Shown piece after piece: positions 14,851 to 21,962 of a stretch of 33,573 nt of DNA. Location: contig JAOPYM010000372.1 in NCBI GenBank assembly GCA_025964615.1, forward strand, positions 1-33,573. Reading direction: 5' to 3'. The notes under the pieces were generated by a model. The model saw only the letters and a program-made list of their open reading frames with translations. It was not told the DNA's origin and did no database searches. Origin of the DNA: Actinomycetes bacterium (lineage in GTDB: Bacteria; Actinomycetota; Actinomycetes; Streptosporangiales; Streptosporangiaceae). The position numbers and the translations under genes were made by a program. Each line of letters starts with the position of its first letter. Position 1 is the stretch's first letter.

Positions 14851-17258
14851 CACGGACCCACGACGAGGCGGTGACGCCCGCCGCGAGCGTTGCCGAGGAC
14901 GTGCCCGTGGAGGAGCCGCCCCGTCCCGCCAGGATCCGCAGGCCCTCCGACGGGATCCGCGCACTGGCCATGCTCGGCCTGCTCGGCCTCGTCGTACTCC
15001 TGCCCACCATCGCCCAGCAGACCACCACCGGCATCCAGTCCGACATCACGCACGGCACCGCCCAGGCCCCGCACTTCCTGCGGAACCTGGCGAGCCTGGT
15101 GTCCACGTTCGGGGTGCTGGCCGTTCCGGTGGCCTTCGCCGCCGACAGGCTGATCCGCCGGGACGGCCTGCGCATCGCGGTCGGGCTGCTCGCGTCGATC
15201 ATCGCCCTCGGGGCGACGCTCTCCCTGGACGCCTGGGTGGCCAACGCCCCGGCCGGCCTGTCGGACTACCTCACCTGGGCGGGGCGTTCCGGCGGCGGCA
15301 CGGTGCCGCTGCACACCGACCTGACCCCGGTGATCGCCTACGTCACCGCCGTCCGGCTTGCGGGCCGCCCCCGCTGGCAGGCCGCCATGTGGACCGTGAT
15401 CGCGCTGTCCGCGCTGGCTGCGCTGGCGGCCGGGTACGCGTCCCCGCTCGCCCTGGCCGTCACATACCTGATCGGGCGGGCGATCGGCTACGGAACCCTG
15501 TACGGGGCCGGTACGCCCAATCCCCGGCCGGCCGGGACCGCGGTTCTCGCCGCACTGCGCCGGATGGGCCTGCTGCCGACCGCCGCGCACCGGGTGCAGG
15601 ACGGCCCCGAAGAGACCCGCAGGTATGAGGTGGAGCTGGCCGACCGGATCCTGGACGTCACCGTCCTTGACCGCGACCAGCAGGTGGCCGGGCTGCTCTA
15701 CCGCATCTGGCGGCGGTTCCGGCTGCGCAGCGGCAGTCCCCGCCGGGCGTTCCGTTCGCTGCGCAGGTCCCTGGAGCAGGAGTCGCTGATGGCGTACGCG
15801 GCGATGGTGGCCGACGTGCGGACCCCCAGGCTGATCGCCACCTCCGAAGTCGGCGACGACGCGGCCCTGCTGGCGTACGAGCACATCCCGGGCCGCACGC
15901 TCGCGGCCGTACCGGATGAGGAGATCAGTGACGAGTTGCTCACTTCCATCTGGCGGGAGCTCAGGCAGCTCCAGGCGCACCGGCTCGCGCACCGCCGCCT
16001 GGAGGGCCGGAGCATCGTGGTCTGCGACGAATCCGTCCCGTACATGGTCGATCTCCGCGCCGGTGAGATCGCCGCCACCGATCTGCTGCTCCGCCTGGAC
16101 CTCGCCCAGCTGCTGACCACCCTGGCCCTGCGGATCGGCGCGGAACGGGCCGTGCGGACCGCGGCCGACGTTCTCGGCGCGGACGCCCTCGCCACCAGCG
16201 TGCCGCTGCTGCAGAAGGTCGCACTGTCCAGATCCACCCGGGGCGCCCTGCGCAAGGACAAGGACCTGCTCACCCGGATCCGCGAGCAGATCATGGAGCT
16301 CCGGCCGGAGATCGAGCCGGTTCCGGTCCGGCTGGAACGGGTCAGGACCCGGACCATCGTCACCATCGTCGCCGGCGCCGCCGGGGCCTACTTCCTGCTG
16401 TCCCAGCTGAGCAACGTCAACCTGGGCCTGCTGCTCGGGCAGGCGAACTGGTGGTGGGCGGGCGTCGGCCTGGTCGCGTCCGGGATCTCCTACCTGGCGG
16501 CGGCCTGGATGCTGATCGGCTTTGTTCCCGAAAAGCTGTCGCTGCTGCGGACCGTGTTCGTCCAGCTGGCCGGGTCGTTCGTGAAGCTGGTGGCCCCGGC
16601 GGCGGTGACAGGTGTCGTCGTCAACACCCGGTTCCTGCAGAAGTCCGGCGTACGGCCGGCCGCCGCGGTGGCCAGTGTGGGCGCCTCTCAGCTGACCGGG
16701 CTCGTGGTGCACATCACGATGCTGCTCATGTTCGGCTTCATCACCGGGTCCAGCGGCACCGGTTCCATCTCGCCGTCCCGCACGGTCGTCATCGGCCTGC
16801 TCAGCGTCGCCGTGCTGGCCGCCGGGCTGGCGGCCATCCCATCGGTGCGACGGCTGGTGATGGCCCGGCTCAGGCCGATGTTCACCGACGTCGTGCCCCG
16901 CCTCCTCGACGTCCTCCAGTCGCCCAGGAAGATCCTCACGGGGCTCGGCGGCACTCTCCTGGTGACCGCCGCGTTCGTCGTCTGCCTGGACGCCTCGATC
17001 CGCGCGTTCGGCGGCTCCATCGGCTGGACCACGGTGGTGGTGGTCTTCCTGACCGGCAACGCGATCGGCTCGGCCACCCCCATCCCGGGCGGTATTGGGG
17101 CCGTGGAGCTCTCCCTGAGCGCCGGGCTGACGCTGGCCGGGCTGCCCGGCGCCACCGCGACCTCGGCGGTCCTGCTGTTCCGGGCGCTGACCTTCTGGCT
17201 CCCGGTGCTGCCCGGCTGGGCGGCGTTCACCTACCTGCAGAAGCAGGAGAGCATCTGA
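14847..17258 (+). CDS. Membrane protein: pseudokinase-like domain plus LPG-synthase-like membrane domain
   Basis: The 803-residue protein has three parts. Residues about 35-230 contain roughly six membrane segments (LAMLGLLGLVVLLPTIA and others). Residues about 240-480 are cytoplasmic and resemble a lipopolysaccharide- or RIO-type kinase fold (ALLAYEHIPGRTLA). The catalytic loop reads HRRLEGRSIVV and the DFG-like site reads MVDLR, so the usual catalytic Asp is missing. Residues about 490-800 match the lysylphosphatidylglycerol-synthase transmembrane family (UPF0104), with PIPGGIGAVELSLSAGL. The family handles lipid transport or modification; the substrate is unknown. The GTG at 14847 is the only reasonable start. 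Its TGA abuts the stop of the convergent merR gene (TGATCA, 17256-17261). The alternative is an active atypical kinase. Confidence 0.85.
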   Translation: MTRTHDEAVTPAASVAEDVPVEEPPRPARIRRPSDGIRALAMLGLLGLVVLLPTIAQQTTTGIQSDITHGTAQAPHFLRNLASLVSTFGVLAVPVAFAADRLIRRDGLRIAVGLLASIIALGATLSLDAWVANAPAGLSDYLTWAGRSGGGTVPLHTDLTPVIAYVTAVRLAGRPRWQAAMWTVIALSALAALAAGYASPLALAVTYLIGRAIGYGTLYGAGTPNPRPAGTAVLAALRRMGLLPTAAHRVQDGPEETRRYEVELADRILDVTVLDRDQQVAGLLYRIWRRFRLRSGSPRRAFRSLRRSLEQESLMAYAAMVADVRTPRLIATSEVGDDAALLAYEHIPGRTLAAVPDEEISDELLTSIWRELRQLQAHRLAHRRLEGRSIVVCDESVPYMVDLRAGEIAATDLLLRLDLAQLLTTLALRIGAERAVRTAADVLGADALATSVPLLQKVALSRSTRGALRKDKDLLTRIREQIMELRPEIEPVPVRLERVRTRTIVTIVAGAAGAYFLLSQLSNVNLGLLLGQANWWWAGVGLVASGISYLAAAWMLIGFVPEKLSLLRTVFVQLAGSFVKLVAPAAVTGVVVNTRFLQKSGVRPAAAVASVGASQLTGLVVHITMLLMFGFITGSSGTGSISPSRTVVIGLLSVAVLAAGLAAIPSVRRLVMARLRPMFTDVVPRLLDVLQSPRKILTGLGGTLLVTAAFVVCLDASIRAFGGSIGWTTVVVVFLTGNAIGSATPIPGGIGAVELSLSAGLTLAGLPGATATSAVLLFRALTFWLPVLPGWAAFTYLQKQESI

Positions 17259-17867
17259 TCAGCCGGTCTTGCGGACGGTCTTGCGCCGACGGGCGAGCTC
17301 ATCGCCCGGGTGGTCACTGGGTTCGGTCTCGTCGGGCTGGGCCCGTTCGGCGGGCAGCTGGGCGAGGCTGCCCTCGACCTCCTGCCAGACCCTGCCGAGG
17401 GCGATGCCGAAGACGCCCTGACCACCCTGGACCAGATCGACGACCTCGTCCGGGGAGGTGCACTCATAGACGCTCACCCCGTCGCTCATCAGGGTGATCT
17501 GCGCCAGGTCGTTCACCCCGCGGTTGCGCAGGTGCGAGACGGCGGTGCGGATCTGCTGCAGGGAGACACCGGTGTCGAGGAGCCGCTTGACGACCTTGAG
17601 CACCAGGATGTCGCGGAAGCTGTAGAGCCGCTGGGTGCCCGAACCGTGCGCGGGCCTGACGCTCGGCTCCACCAGCGTGGTGCGCGCCCAGTAGTCGAGC
17701 TGACGGTAGGTGATCCCTGCCGCCGAGCAGGCCGTAGGTCCCCGGTAGCCGACGTCCTCGGCGGGCGGCGACACCGGCGTCTCGAACAGCAGGCCCTGCT
17801 CCCCGGCCTGCTGGGACGCGGCCTGCCTGTCGCGGGTCGCCTTGTCCTCGCCGCTGCTCACCTGCAC
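17259..17867 (-). CDS. MerR-family regulator (Rv1830 type)
   Basis: The 202-residue protein has a MerR-like winged helix at about residues 40-112 (SAAGITYRQLDYWARTTLVE and RLYSFRDILVLKVVKRLLDT). A short segment, ISLMSDGVSVYE-like and ending near VVDLVQGGQGVFGIALG, follows before a charged C-terminal tail. It corresponds to Rv1830 of M. tuberculosis and the second MerR of the garA cluster in other actinobacteria. There is no Cys array for metal sensing. The GTG at 17867 has GGAGG five bases upstream; a GTG at 17861 is possible. About 245 bases separate it from the bifunctional nuclease gene, so it likely has its own promoter. Confidence 0.88.
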   Translation of the reverse strand: MQVSSGEDKATRDRQAASQQAGEQGLLFETPVSPPAEDVGYRGPTACSAAGITYRQLDYWARTTLVEPSVRPAHGSGTQRLYSFRDILVLKVVKRLLDTGVSLQQIRTAVSHLRNRGVNDLAQITLMSDGVSVYECTSPDEVVDLVQGGQGVFGIALGRVWQEVEGSLAQLPAERAQPDETEPSDHPGDELARRRKTVRKTG

Positions 17868-17923
17868 GCGGACCTCCGGCTCGTATCAGCCCACGGCGCT
17901 CCGTCAAGGGGGTTCGACGAATT

Positions 17924-17936
17924 ACACCGCGGGTGT
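17924..17936. promoter_or_regulatory. Dyad ACACC-gcg-GGTGT upstream of merR
   Basis: The dyad lies about 60 bases before the merR start. MerR-family regulators bind dyads in promoter spacers, so autoregulation is possible, but no flanking -35/-10 pair is clear. Confidence 0.3.
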
Positions 17937-18082
17937 TCCACCAGCACGGTAGGTGCCGGTAATGGTGTGGTCAACGTTCGTCGTCGGCGCGTCGCATGCC
18001 TGGACCAACCGGCTTCACATGGGCAAAGTACGCAGCTCCGAACACACTGGTCTCCTACCCCGATCTACGTGCGGCGGAACCG

Positions 18083-18114
18083 GATCACCGGGAAAGCCGT
18101 CACGGCGGGTGATC
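18083..18114 (-). terminator. Hairpin at the end of the bifunctional nuclease gene
   Basis: Outer arms GATCACC (18083) and GGTGATC (18108-18114) enclose an inner stem GCCG-tca-CGGC. The right arm contains part of the stop codon. Pairing is interrupted by an internal loop, so it is weaker than the other hairpins here. Confidence 0.45.
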
Positions 18115-18583
18115 AGCCCGATCGGCCGAAGTCGTCGGGCGAGATCGTGTCGAGGAACTCGCGGAACTTCTCCACCTCGTCCTCCTGCTCGTCGGGAATC
18201 GACACCCCTGCCTCCTCCAGGACGTCCTCACTGGCGAAGATGGTGGCACCTGTGCGCAACGCCAGGGCAATGGAGTCCGAGGGCCGCGCGCTCACCTCCA
18301 CGCCGTTCGAGAAGATCAGGTCGGCGAAGAAGATGCCCTCCCGCAGCGCCGTGATGTTCACCGTGCGGAGCTGGACCTGCAGCGCGTCGAGCACGTCCCG
18401 GAAGAGGTCATGGGTGAGCGGCCTGGCCGGCAGCACCCCCTGCTGGGCGAAGGCGATCGCGGTCGCCTCGACGGCCCCGATCCAGATGGGCAGGTAGCGA
18501 TCGCCACCCGACTCCTTCAACAGGACGATCGGCTGATTGGAGGGCATCTCGACCCGGACGCCGACGACCTCCATCTGCTTCAC
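18113..18583 (-). CDS. Bifunctional nuclease family protein (DUF151; Rv1829 type)
   Basis: The 156-residue protein has the DUF151 hallmark motifs: EVVGVRVEMPSNQPIVLLKE, LPIWIGAVEATAIAFA, RPLTHDLF and ARPSDSIALALRTGATIFAS. The family is named for a plant protein with RNase and DNase activity; the bacterial role is unsettled. The tail (DEQEDEVEKFREFLDTISPD) is acidic, as in other actinobacterial members. I chose the GTG at 18583, which has GGGGAG five bases upstream, over the ATG at 18574. It follows ftsR on the same strand with a 60-base gap, as in M. tuberculosis Rv1828-Rv1829. Confidence 0.92.
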   Translation of the reverse strand: MKQMEVVGVRVEMPSNQPIVLLKESGGDRYLPIWIGAVEATAIAFAQQGVLPARPLTHDLFRDVLDALQVQLRTVNITALREGIFFADLIFSNGVEVSARPSDSIALALRTGATIFASEDVLEEAGVSIPDEQEDEVEKFREFLDTISPDDFGRSG

Positions 18584-18643
18584 CGCGACTCCCCGCTGCT
18601 CCCTGGACCGTCATTGGACCTTGAGGCCAAACTACACCTCGCA

Positions 18644-19336
18644 CTAACCGTTGAGACTCTCCCGCAGGCCGCTGGAGACCAGGGCCGCGTGCATCTTCAC
18701 CGACAGTGCGGCGATCTCCCTGGCGGTCTCCTCGGCCCGGCCATGGGCTCCGGGGCTACGCTGCCGCAGGAGCGGGGCGACCGCCTGCTCGATCAGCCCG
18801 ATCTCCCGGTCGGCGGCCGCCTTCACCGCCCGCAGGTGCCGCCCCTCGAAGCCGAAGGAGCCCAGCGCCGCAGCGGTCCTGGCGATGGCCAGCGCCTCAC
18901 CGTCGTAGTGGTTGCCGATCCGCCGGATCAGCCCGTACTCCTCCAGCTGGCTGAGGAGCCCGGGATCGATGCCCGCCCCGTCGATCAGCTGCCCGCGGGT
19001 CAGGCGGACGTCAGGGCCCGTGGTCGTGCCGTCCGCCGCGACCAGCGTGCGCGGGGCGCGGGGCGCGGGATCGGTTCCGTGGTCCCGGGCCGCCAGCTGC
19101 TCCTTGATCACCCTGAGCGGCAGGTACTGGTCCCGTTGTGCGGCAAGGATGAACCGGAGGCGTTCCACGTCGGCATGACTGAACTTCCGGTAGCCGGAGG
19201 GCGTGCGATCCGGCTCGATCAGGCCCTCCGCCTCCAGGAACCGGATCTTGGAGATGGTGATGTCCGGAAAGTCCCCGCGGAGCCGGCCGAGCACGTCGCC
19301 GATGGTCATGTGAGCCCGTGCAGCGTGCGCGTTCAT
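18644..19336 (-). CDS. ftsR: MerR-family regulator FtsR (Rv1828 type)
   Basis: The 230-residue protein has an N-terminal MerR winged helix at about residues 10-80 (TIGDVLGRLRGDFPDITISK, IRFLEAEGLIEP, RTPSGYRKFSHADVERL). A helical C-terminal domain ends in LSVKMHAALVSSGLRESLNG. It matches Rv1828 and Corynebacterium FtsR, an activator of ftsZ. The effector is unknown. The ATG at 19336 is preceded by GGGGGGA with good spacing; an internal ATG at 19309 is an alternative. It lies 25 bases after garA and is likely co-transcribed with it. Residues 88-112 are a less conserved linker between the two domains. Confidence 0.92.
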   Translation of the reverse strand: MNAHAARAHMTIGDVLGRLRGDFPDITISKIRFLEAEGLIEPDRTPSGYRKFSHADVERLRFILAAQRDQYLPLRVIKEQLAARDHGTDPAPRAPRTLVAADGTTTGPDVRLTRGQLIDGAGIDPGLLSQLEEYGLIRRIGNHYDGEALAIARTAAALGSFGFEGRHLRAVKAAADREIGLIEQAVAPLLRQRSPGAHGRAEETAREIAALSVKMHAALVSSGLRESLNG

Positions 19337-19361
19337 GGCCGTCCCCCCGGTCGTCGTCCTC

Positions 19362-19889
19362 CTAGTGGCCGTGCTGGGGGTTGGTCAGGAACATGATCCG
19401 GAACTTGCCGATCTGCACCTCGTCCCCACCCGAAAGGCTCGCCTCGTCGATCCGTTCCCGGTTCACATAGGTGCCGTTGAGGCTGCCCACATCTCGCACG
19501 GAGAAGGCGGTCCCGCGCCGGAAGAACTCGGCGTGCCGCCGGGACACGGTGACATCGTCGAGGAAGATGTCACTCTCCGGATGGCGCCCGGCCGAGGTGC
19601 GGTCCTTGTCGAGCAGGAAACGGCTGCCCGCGTTGGGGCCCCGCTGGACCACCAGAAGGGCGGTGCCGGGGGGAAGCGCCTCGACCGCGAACTGGTCCGC
19701 CGACGGCGCATCGGGCTGCTGGTCGGCCTCCAGGGCCGCCTCCAGCCCGCTCAGCGAGATCGTCGATGTGGATTCACCGGGTGTTTCGGCGTGGGCGAAG
19801 CCGCGAACCAGCGGTGTGCCACAGTTGGAGCAGAAGCGGGCGCCATCCGGGTTGGCGTGACCGCACTGGGTGCAGAAAACGCTCGGCAT
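19362..19889 (-). CDS. garA: FHA-domain protein GarA/OdhI with N-terminal zinc ribbon
   Basis: The 175-residue protein begins with a zinc ribbon (CTQCGHANPDGARFCSNCG) that mycobacterial GarA lacks. The segment ESTSTISLSGLEA corresponds to the ETTS phosphorylation motif used by PknB/PknG. The FHA domain (about 75-165) has GRHPESDIFLDD, VSRRHAEF and DVGSLNGTYVNRERI, the phosphothreonine-binding set. GarA binds 2-oxoglutarate dehydrogenase and glutamate enzymes when unphosphorylated. The ATG at 19889 has GGAGG 12 bases upstream, rather far. It is followed by ftsR, with 25 bases between. In M. tuberculosis gcvH precedes garA; here there are 205 non-coding bases. Confidence 0.93.
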   Translation of the reverse strand: MPSVFCTQCGHANPDGARFCSNCGTPLVRGFAHAETPGESTSTISLSGLEAALEADQQPDAPSADQFAVEALPPGTALLVVQRGPNAGSRFLLDKDRTSAGRHPESDIFLDDVTVSRRHAEFFRRGTAFSVRDVGSLNGTYVNRERIDEASLSGGDEVQIGKFRIMFLTNPQHGH

Positions 19890-19985
19890 AGATCGGCTCG
19901 GCCTCCTACCATCGGACGTGCTCCGGGCCACGCCCGGTGGCACGCCTGCTTCCGCTGTTCGTCCCGCGCCCACGGCCGCTGCCGC

Positions 19986-20016
19986 TAGGTACGCGGGCAT
20001 TGCCCGGGGGGGTCAA
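19986..20016 (-). promoter_or_regulatory. Possible garA promoter with palindromic spacer
   Basis: On the minus strand TTGACC (20016-20011) and TACCTA (19991-19986) are separated by 19 bases. The spacer holds the perfect palindrome CGGGCA-T-TGCCCG (19994-20006). A spacer of 19 is typical for promoters activated by MerR-family proteins. A second candidate -10, TAGCGT, lies further upstream. Confidence 0.35.
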
Positions 20017-20094
20017 CTTGGCCCCAACGCTACCTTTGACGATGATCGCAGGTCTACGCCGCCGCGCGGTAACGAACGGCTTTCATGACCCCCG

Positions 20095-20769
20095 TCAGGA
20101 AGACCGTACCGCGCGAATGGTGATCTGGTCCCGTTGGGTGATCGATCCGGCGGCCCCGGTGGTCTGGATGCTCTTCATCACGCCACCGGGGATGTTGAGC
20201 GCCGTGGACATGGTGTGGGCGTCGCCGATCACCAGGAACCGGTAGGGAGGGTCCAGGTGCCGGCGGTCGATCTCGATGCCGCCACCCGGACGGTCGAGGA
20301 AGAACGTGTCCACACCGACCCGTATGTCATTGATCTGGATCACTTCCGCACCGGCGTCCCGCAGCTCCTGCACCGCGTTGAGCAGCACGGTGGACAGGAC
20401 CCTGCGGGACGGGTCGTCGATGTCCAGCTCGATGCCCGGGCCCGCGGCGGGAAGCGTTCCCGCGAGCACGCCGTAGGTGGCGGCCCGTCTGCGGGCCTCC
20501 GCCATCGCGGCCTCGCCCTGGCCGTCCCGCTGCAGTTTGGCCCTGGTGTCCTCGAGATCACGGATGTCGGCGCGCAGCCGGTCCGAGCGCTGCGACAGGT
20601 CGGCCAGGATTCCGGCCAGCTCGTCCTGGCGCGCGGTCGCGAACGTGGTGCCGGCCTCGTTGGACTGCACCTGGGCGGCCACCGCGAACCCGAGGATCAG
20701 GCAGAGCACTCCCCCGATCAGCTGTCCCCGGCTGGCCCGTGGCCGCAACAGGTCAAAGAGCGCCCTCAT
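20095..20769 (-). CDS. DUF881 membrane-associated protein (downstream copy)
   Basis: The 224-residue protein has an N-terminal membrane segment (LIGGVLCLILGFAVAAQVQS), a coiled-coil stretch at about 45-90 (ILADLSQRSDRLRADIRDLE) and the DUF881 domain (GPGIELDIDD, VLLNAVQELRDAGAEVIQIN, YRFLVIGDAHTM). This corresponds to Rv1825 of M. tuberculosis, linked to envelope and division processes in actinobacteria. The ATG at 20769 overlaps the stop of sbp by four bases (ATGA), so it is translationally coupled. The domain faces outward if the N-terminus is cytoplasmic. It is the last gene of the operon before the 205-base gap upstream of garA. Confidence 0.9.
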   Translation of the reverse strand: MRALFDLLRPRASRGQLIGGVLCLILGFAVAAQVQSNEAGTTFATARQDELAGILADLSQRSDRLRADIRDLEDTRAKLQRDGQGEAAMAEARRRAATYGVLAGTLPAAGPGIELDIDDPSRRVLSTVLLNAVQELRDAGAEVIQINDIRVGVDTFFLDRPGGGIEIDRRHLDPPYRFLVIGDAHTMSTALNIPGGVMKSIQTTGAAGSITQRDQITIRAVRSS

Positions 20770-21098
20770 GCGCCCAGCAGCTTCCTGCGGATGGCCGCCG
20801 CGTTGGAGAAGATCCGGATGCCGAGGACGACGACCACACCGGTGGACAGCTGGGACCCGACGCCGAGCTGGTCGCCAAGAAAGACGATCATGGCCGAGAT
20901 GACGGCGTTGCTGAGGAACGACACGACGAAGACCTTGTCGTCGAAGATGCCGTCCAGTTTGGCGCGTACCCCGCCGAACATGGCGTCGAGCGCGGCCACG
21001 ATCGCGATCGGGAGGTAGGGCTGCAGCCACAGCGGCACCGTCGGCTCCAGCACGAAGCCGAGCACGACACCGGCCACCAGGCCGATCAGAGCGATCAC
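20766..21098 (-). CDS. sbp: Small basic membrane protein (DUF1290)
   Basis: The 110-residue membrane protein has about three hydrophobic segments (LIGLVAGVVLGFVLEP; YLPIAIVAALDAMFGGVRA; VISAMIVFLGDQLGVG) and ends in RIFSNAAAIRRKLLGA. This is the small-basic-protein family located near division genes in Bacillus and between two DUF881 genes in actinobacteria (Rv1824). Its exact role is unknown. The GTG at 21098 overlaps the preceding DUF881 stop (GTGA), and its own stop overlaps the next start (ATGA), giving a coupled three-gene block. Confidence 0.92.
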   Translation of the reverse strand: MIALIGLVAGVVLGFVLEPTVPLWLQPYLPIAIVAALDAMFGGVRAKLDGIFDDKVFVVSFLSNAVISAMIVFLGDQLGVGSQLSTGVVVVLGIRIFSNAAAIRRKLLGA

Positions 21099-21922
21099 GG
21101 TTCACCCAACGGGGAGGCGTAGCGGAGTCGCAGGGCCTCGGCCGCGGGCAGCCGGGCCTCGCCCTCCTGATGGACGTCGAAGCGAGTGTGGTACCGGTCG
21201 TGGAGCATACGGAACCGGTCTCCCGCCGCCGACCCGGTCAGCCCGGAGCCGAGTGACCCGGGGTCGCCGAGCGCCGTGACCACATAGGGCGGCGTCAGCG
21301 GCCGGTAGTCGACCAAAATCGCCGCGCCCGCCGTCCTGATCGCCGTCGTCGCGGTCAGCCGCTGCCCGTTGACACCGATCGCCCTGGCGCCCGCCGCCCA
21401 GAGCCCGTTGACGAGGAGCTGCAGGTCCTGATCGTAGATCCGCCCGGCCACGGAACCGCCCGGATCGTCGTCGATGGTGACCTGCAGGGCAGAGCCGTCC
21501 ACCGCCTGCGCGGCGGCGGCGGCACCCGCCCGGTTCAGCGCATCGCGCACCCTGCGGCCCTCGTCGCTGCGGGCCAGTGCGGCGGCGCGCAGCCGCTCGG
21601 TCTGCCCGCGCAGCCCGTCCAGGCGCCGCTGCAGGCCGTCGGTCTCGGCGGTACGGGCGCGGATGTCGTCGATCAGCCGTTCCCGCTGGCGTTGCAGGGC
21701 CGGTTCGCTCCGCCGTACCTGCGCCCCCGCCACGACGAGCAGCAGCCCGACCACGAGCAGCGCGAGGAACACCCCGGCCCGGCCCGGCCTGGGCGATGCG
21801 CCCGGCTCGCGCCGTGCCGCCGCCTCCGCATACCCGGGGTCGGCCACCCGGCCCGCGAACAGGTCGGCGAGCAGCGACATCGAAGCGTCCGGACGCCCCC
21901 ACCGCTCCTCGCTCATCCGCAC
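21095..21922 (-). CDS. DUF881 membrane-associated protein (upstream copy)
   Basis: This protein of about 275 residues has a disordered N-terminus, a membrane segment (VFLALLVVGLLLVVAGAQV), a coiled coil at about 85-130 (RLIDDIRARTAETDGLQRRL) and a DUF881 domain (LQVTIDDDPG, DLQLLVNGLWAAGARAIGVN, PPYVVTALGDPGSL). It is the counterpart of Rv1823. I chose the GTG at 21922, which has GGAG about ten bases upstream; the ATG at 21916 is also possible but its spacing is poor. It follows the mpg2-like gene after 40 bases and overlaps sbp by four, so the block is one operon. Confidence 0.88.
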   Translation of the reverse strand: MRMSEERWGRPDASMSLLADLFAGRVADPGYAEAAARREPGASPRPGRAGVFLALLVVGLLLVVAGAQVRRSEPALQRQRERLIDDIRARTAETDGLQRRLDGLRGQTERLRAAALARSDEGRRVRDALNRAGAAAAAQAVDGSALQVTIDDDPGGSVAGRIYDQDLQLLVNGLWAAGARAIGVNGQRLTATTAIRTAGAAILVDYRPLTPPYVVTALGDPGSLGSGLTGSAAGDRFRMLHDRYHTRFDVHQEGEARLPAAEALRLRYASPLGEP

Positions 21923-21962
21923 ATTCTGGCAACTCCACCCACCGCCGGGGACCAACCGTTGA

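Noticed and set aside
14772-16712. A minus-strand open frame of 646 codons opposite the membrane protein gene
   Set aside because: Low-complexity Gly/Gln/Asp-rich composition without motifs; the plus strand encodes a coherent three-domain membrane protein.
20001-20094. Search for a gcvH or small gene between DUF881 and garA
   Set aside because: No frame carries the lipoyl-lysine motif or a plausible start with a ribosome site; the space is treated as the garA promoter region.
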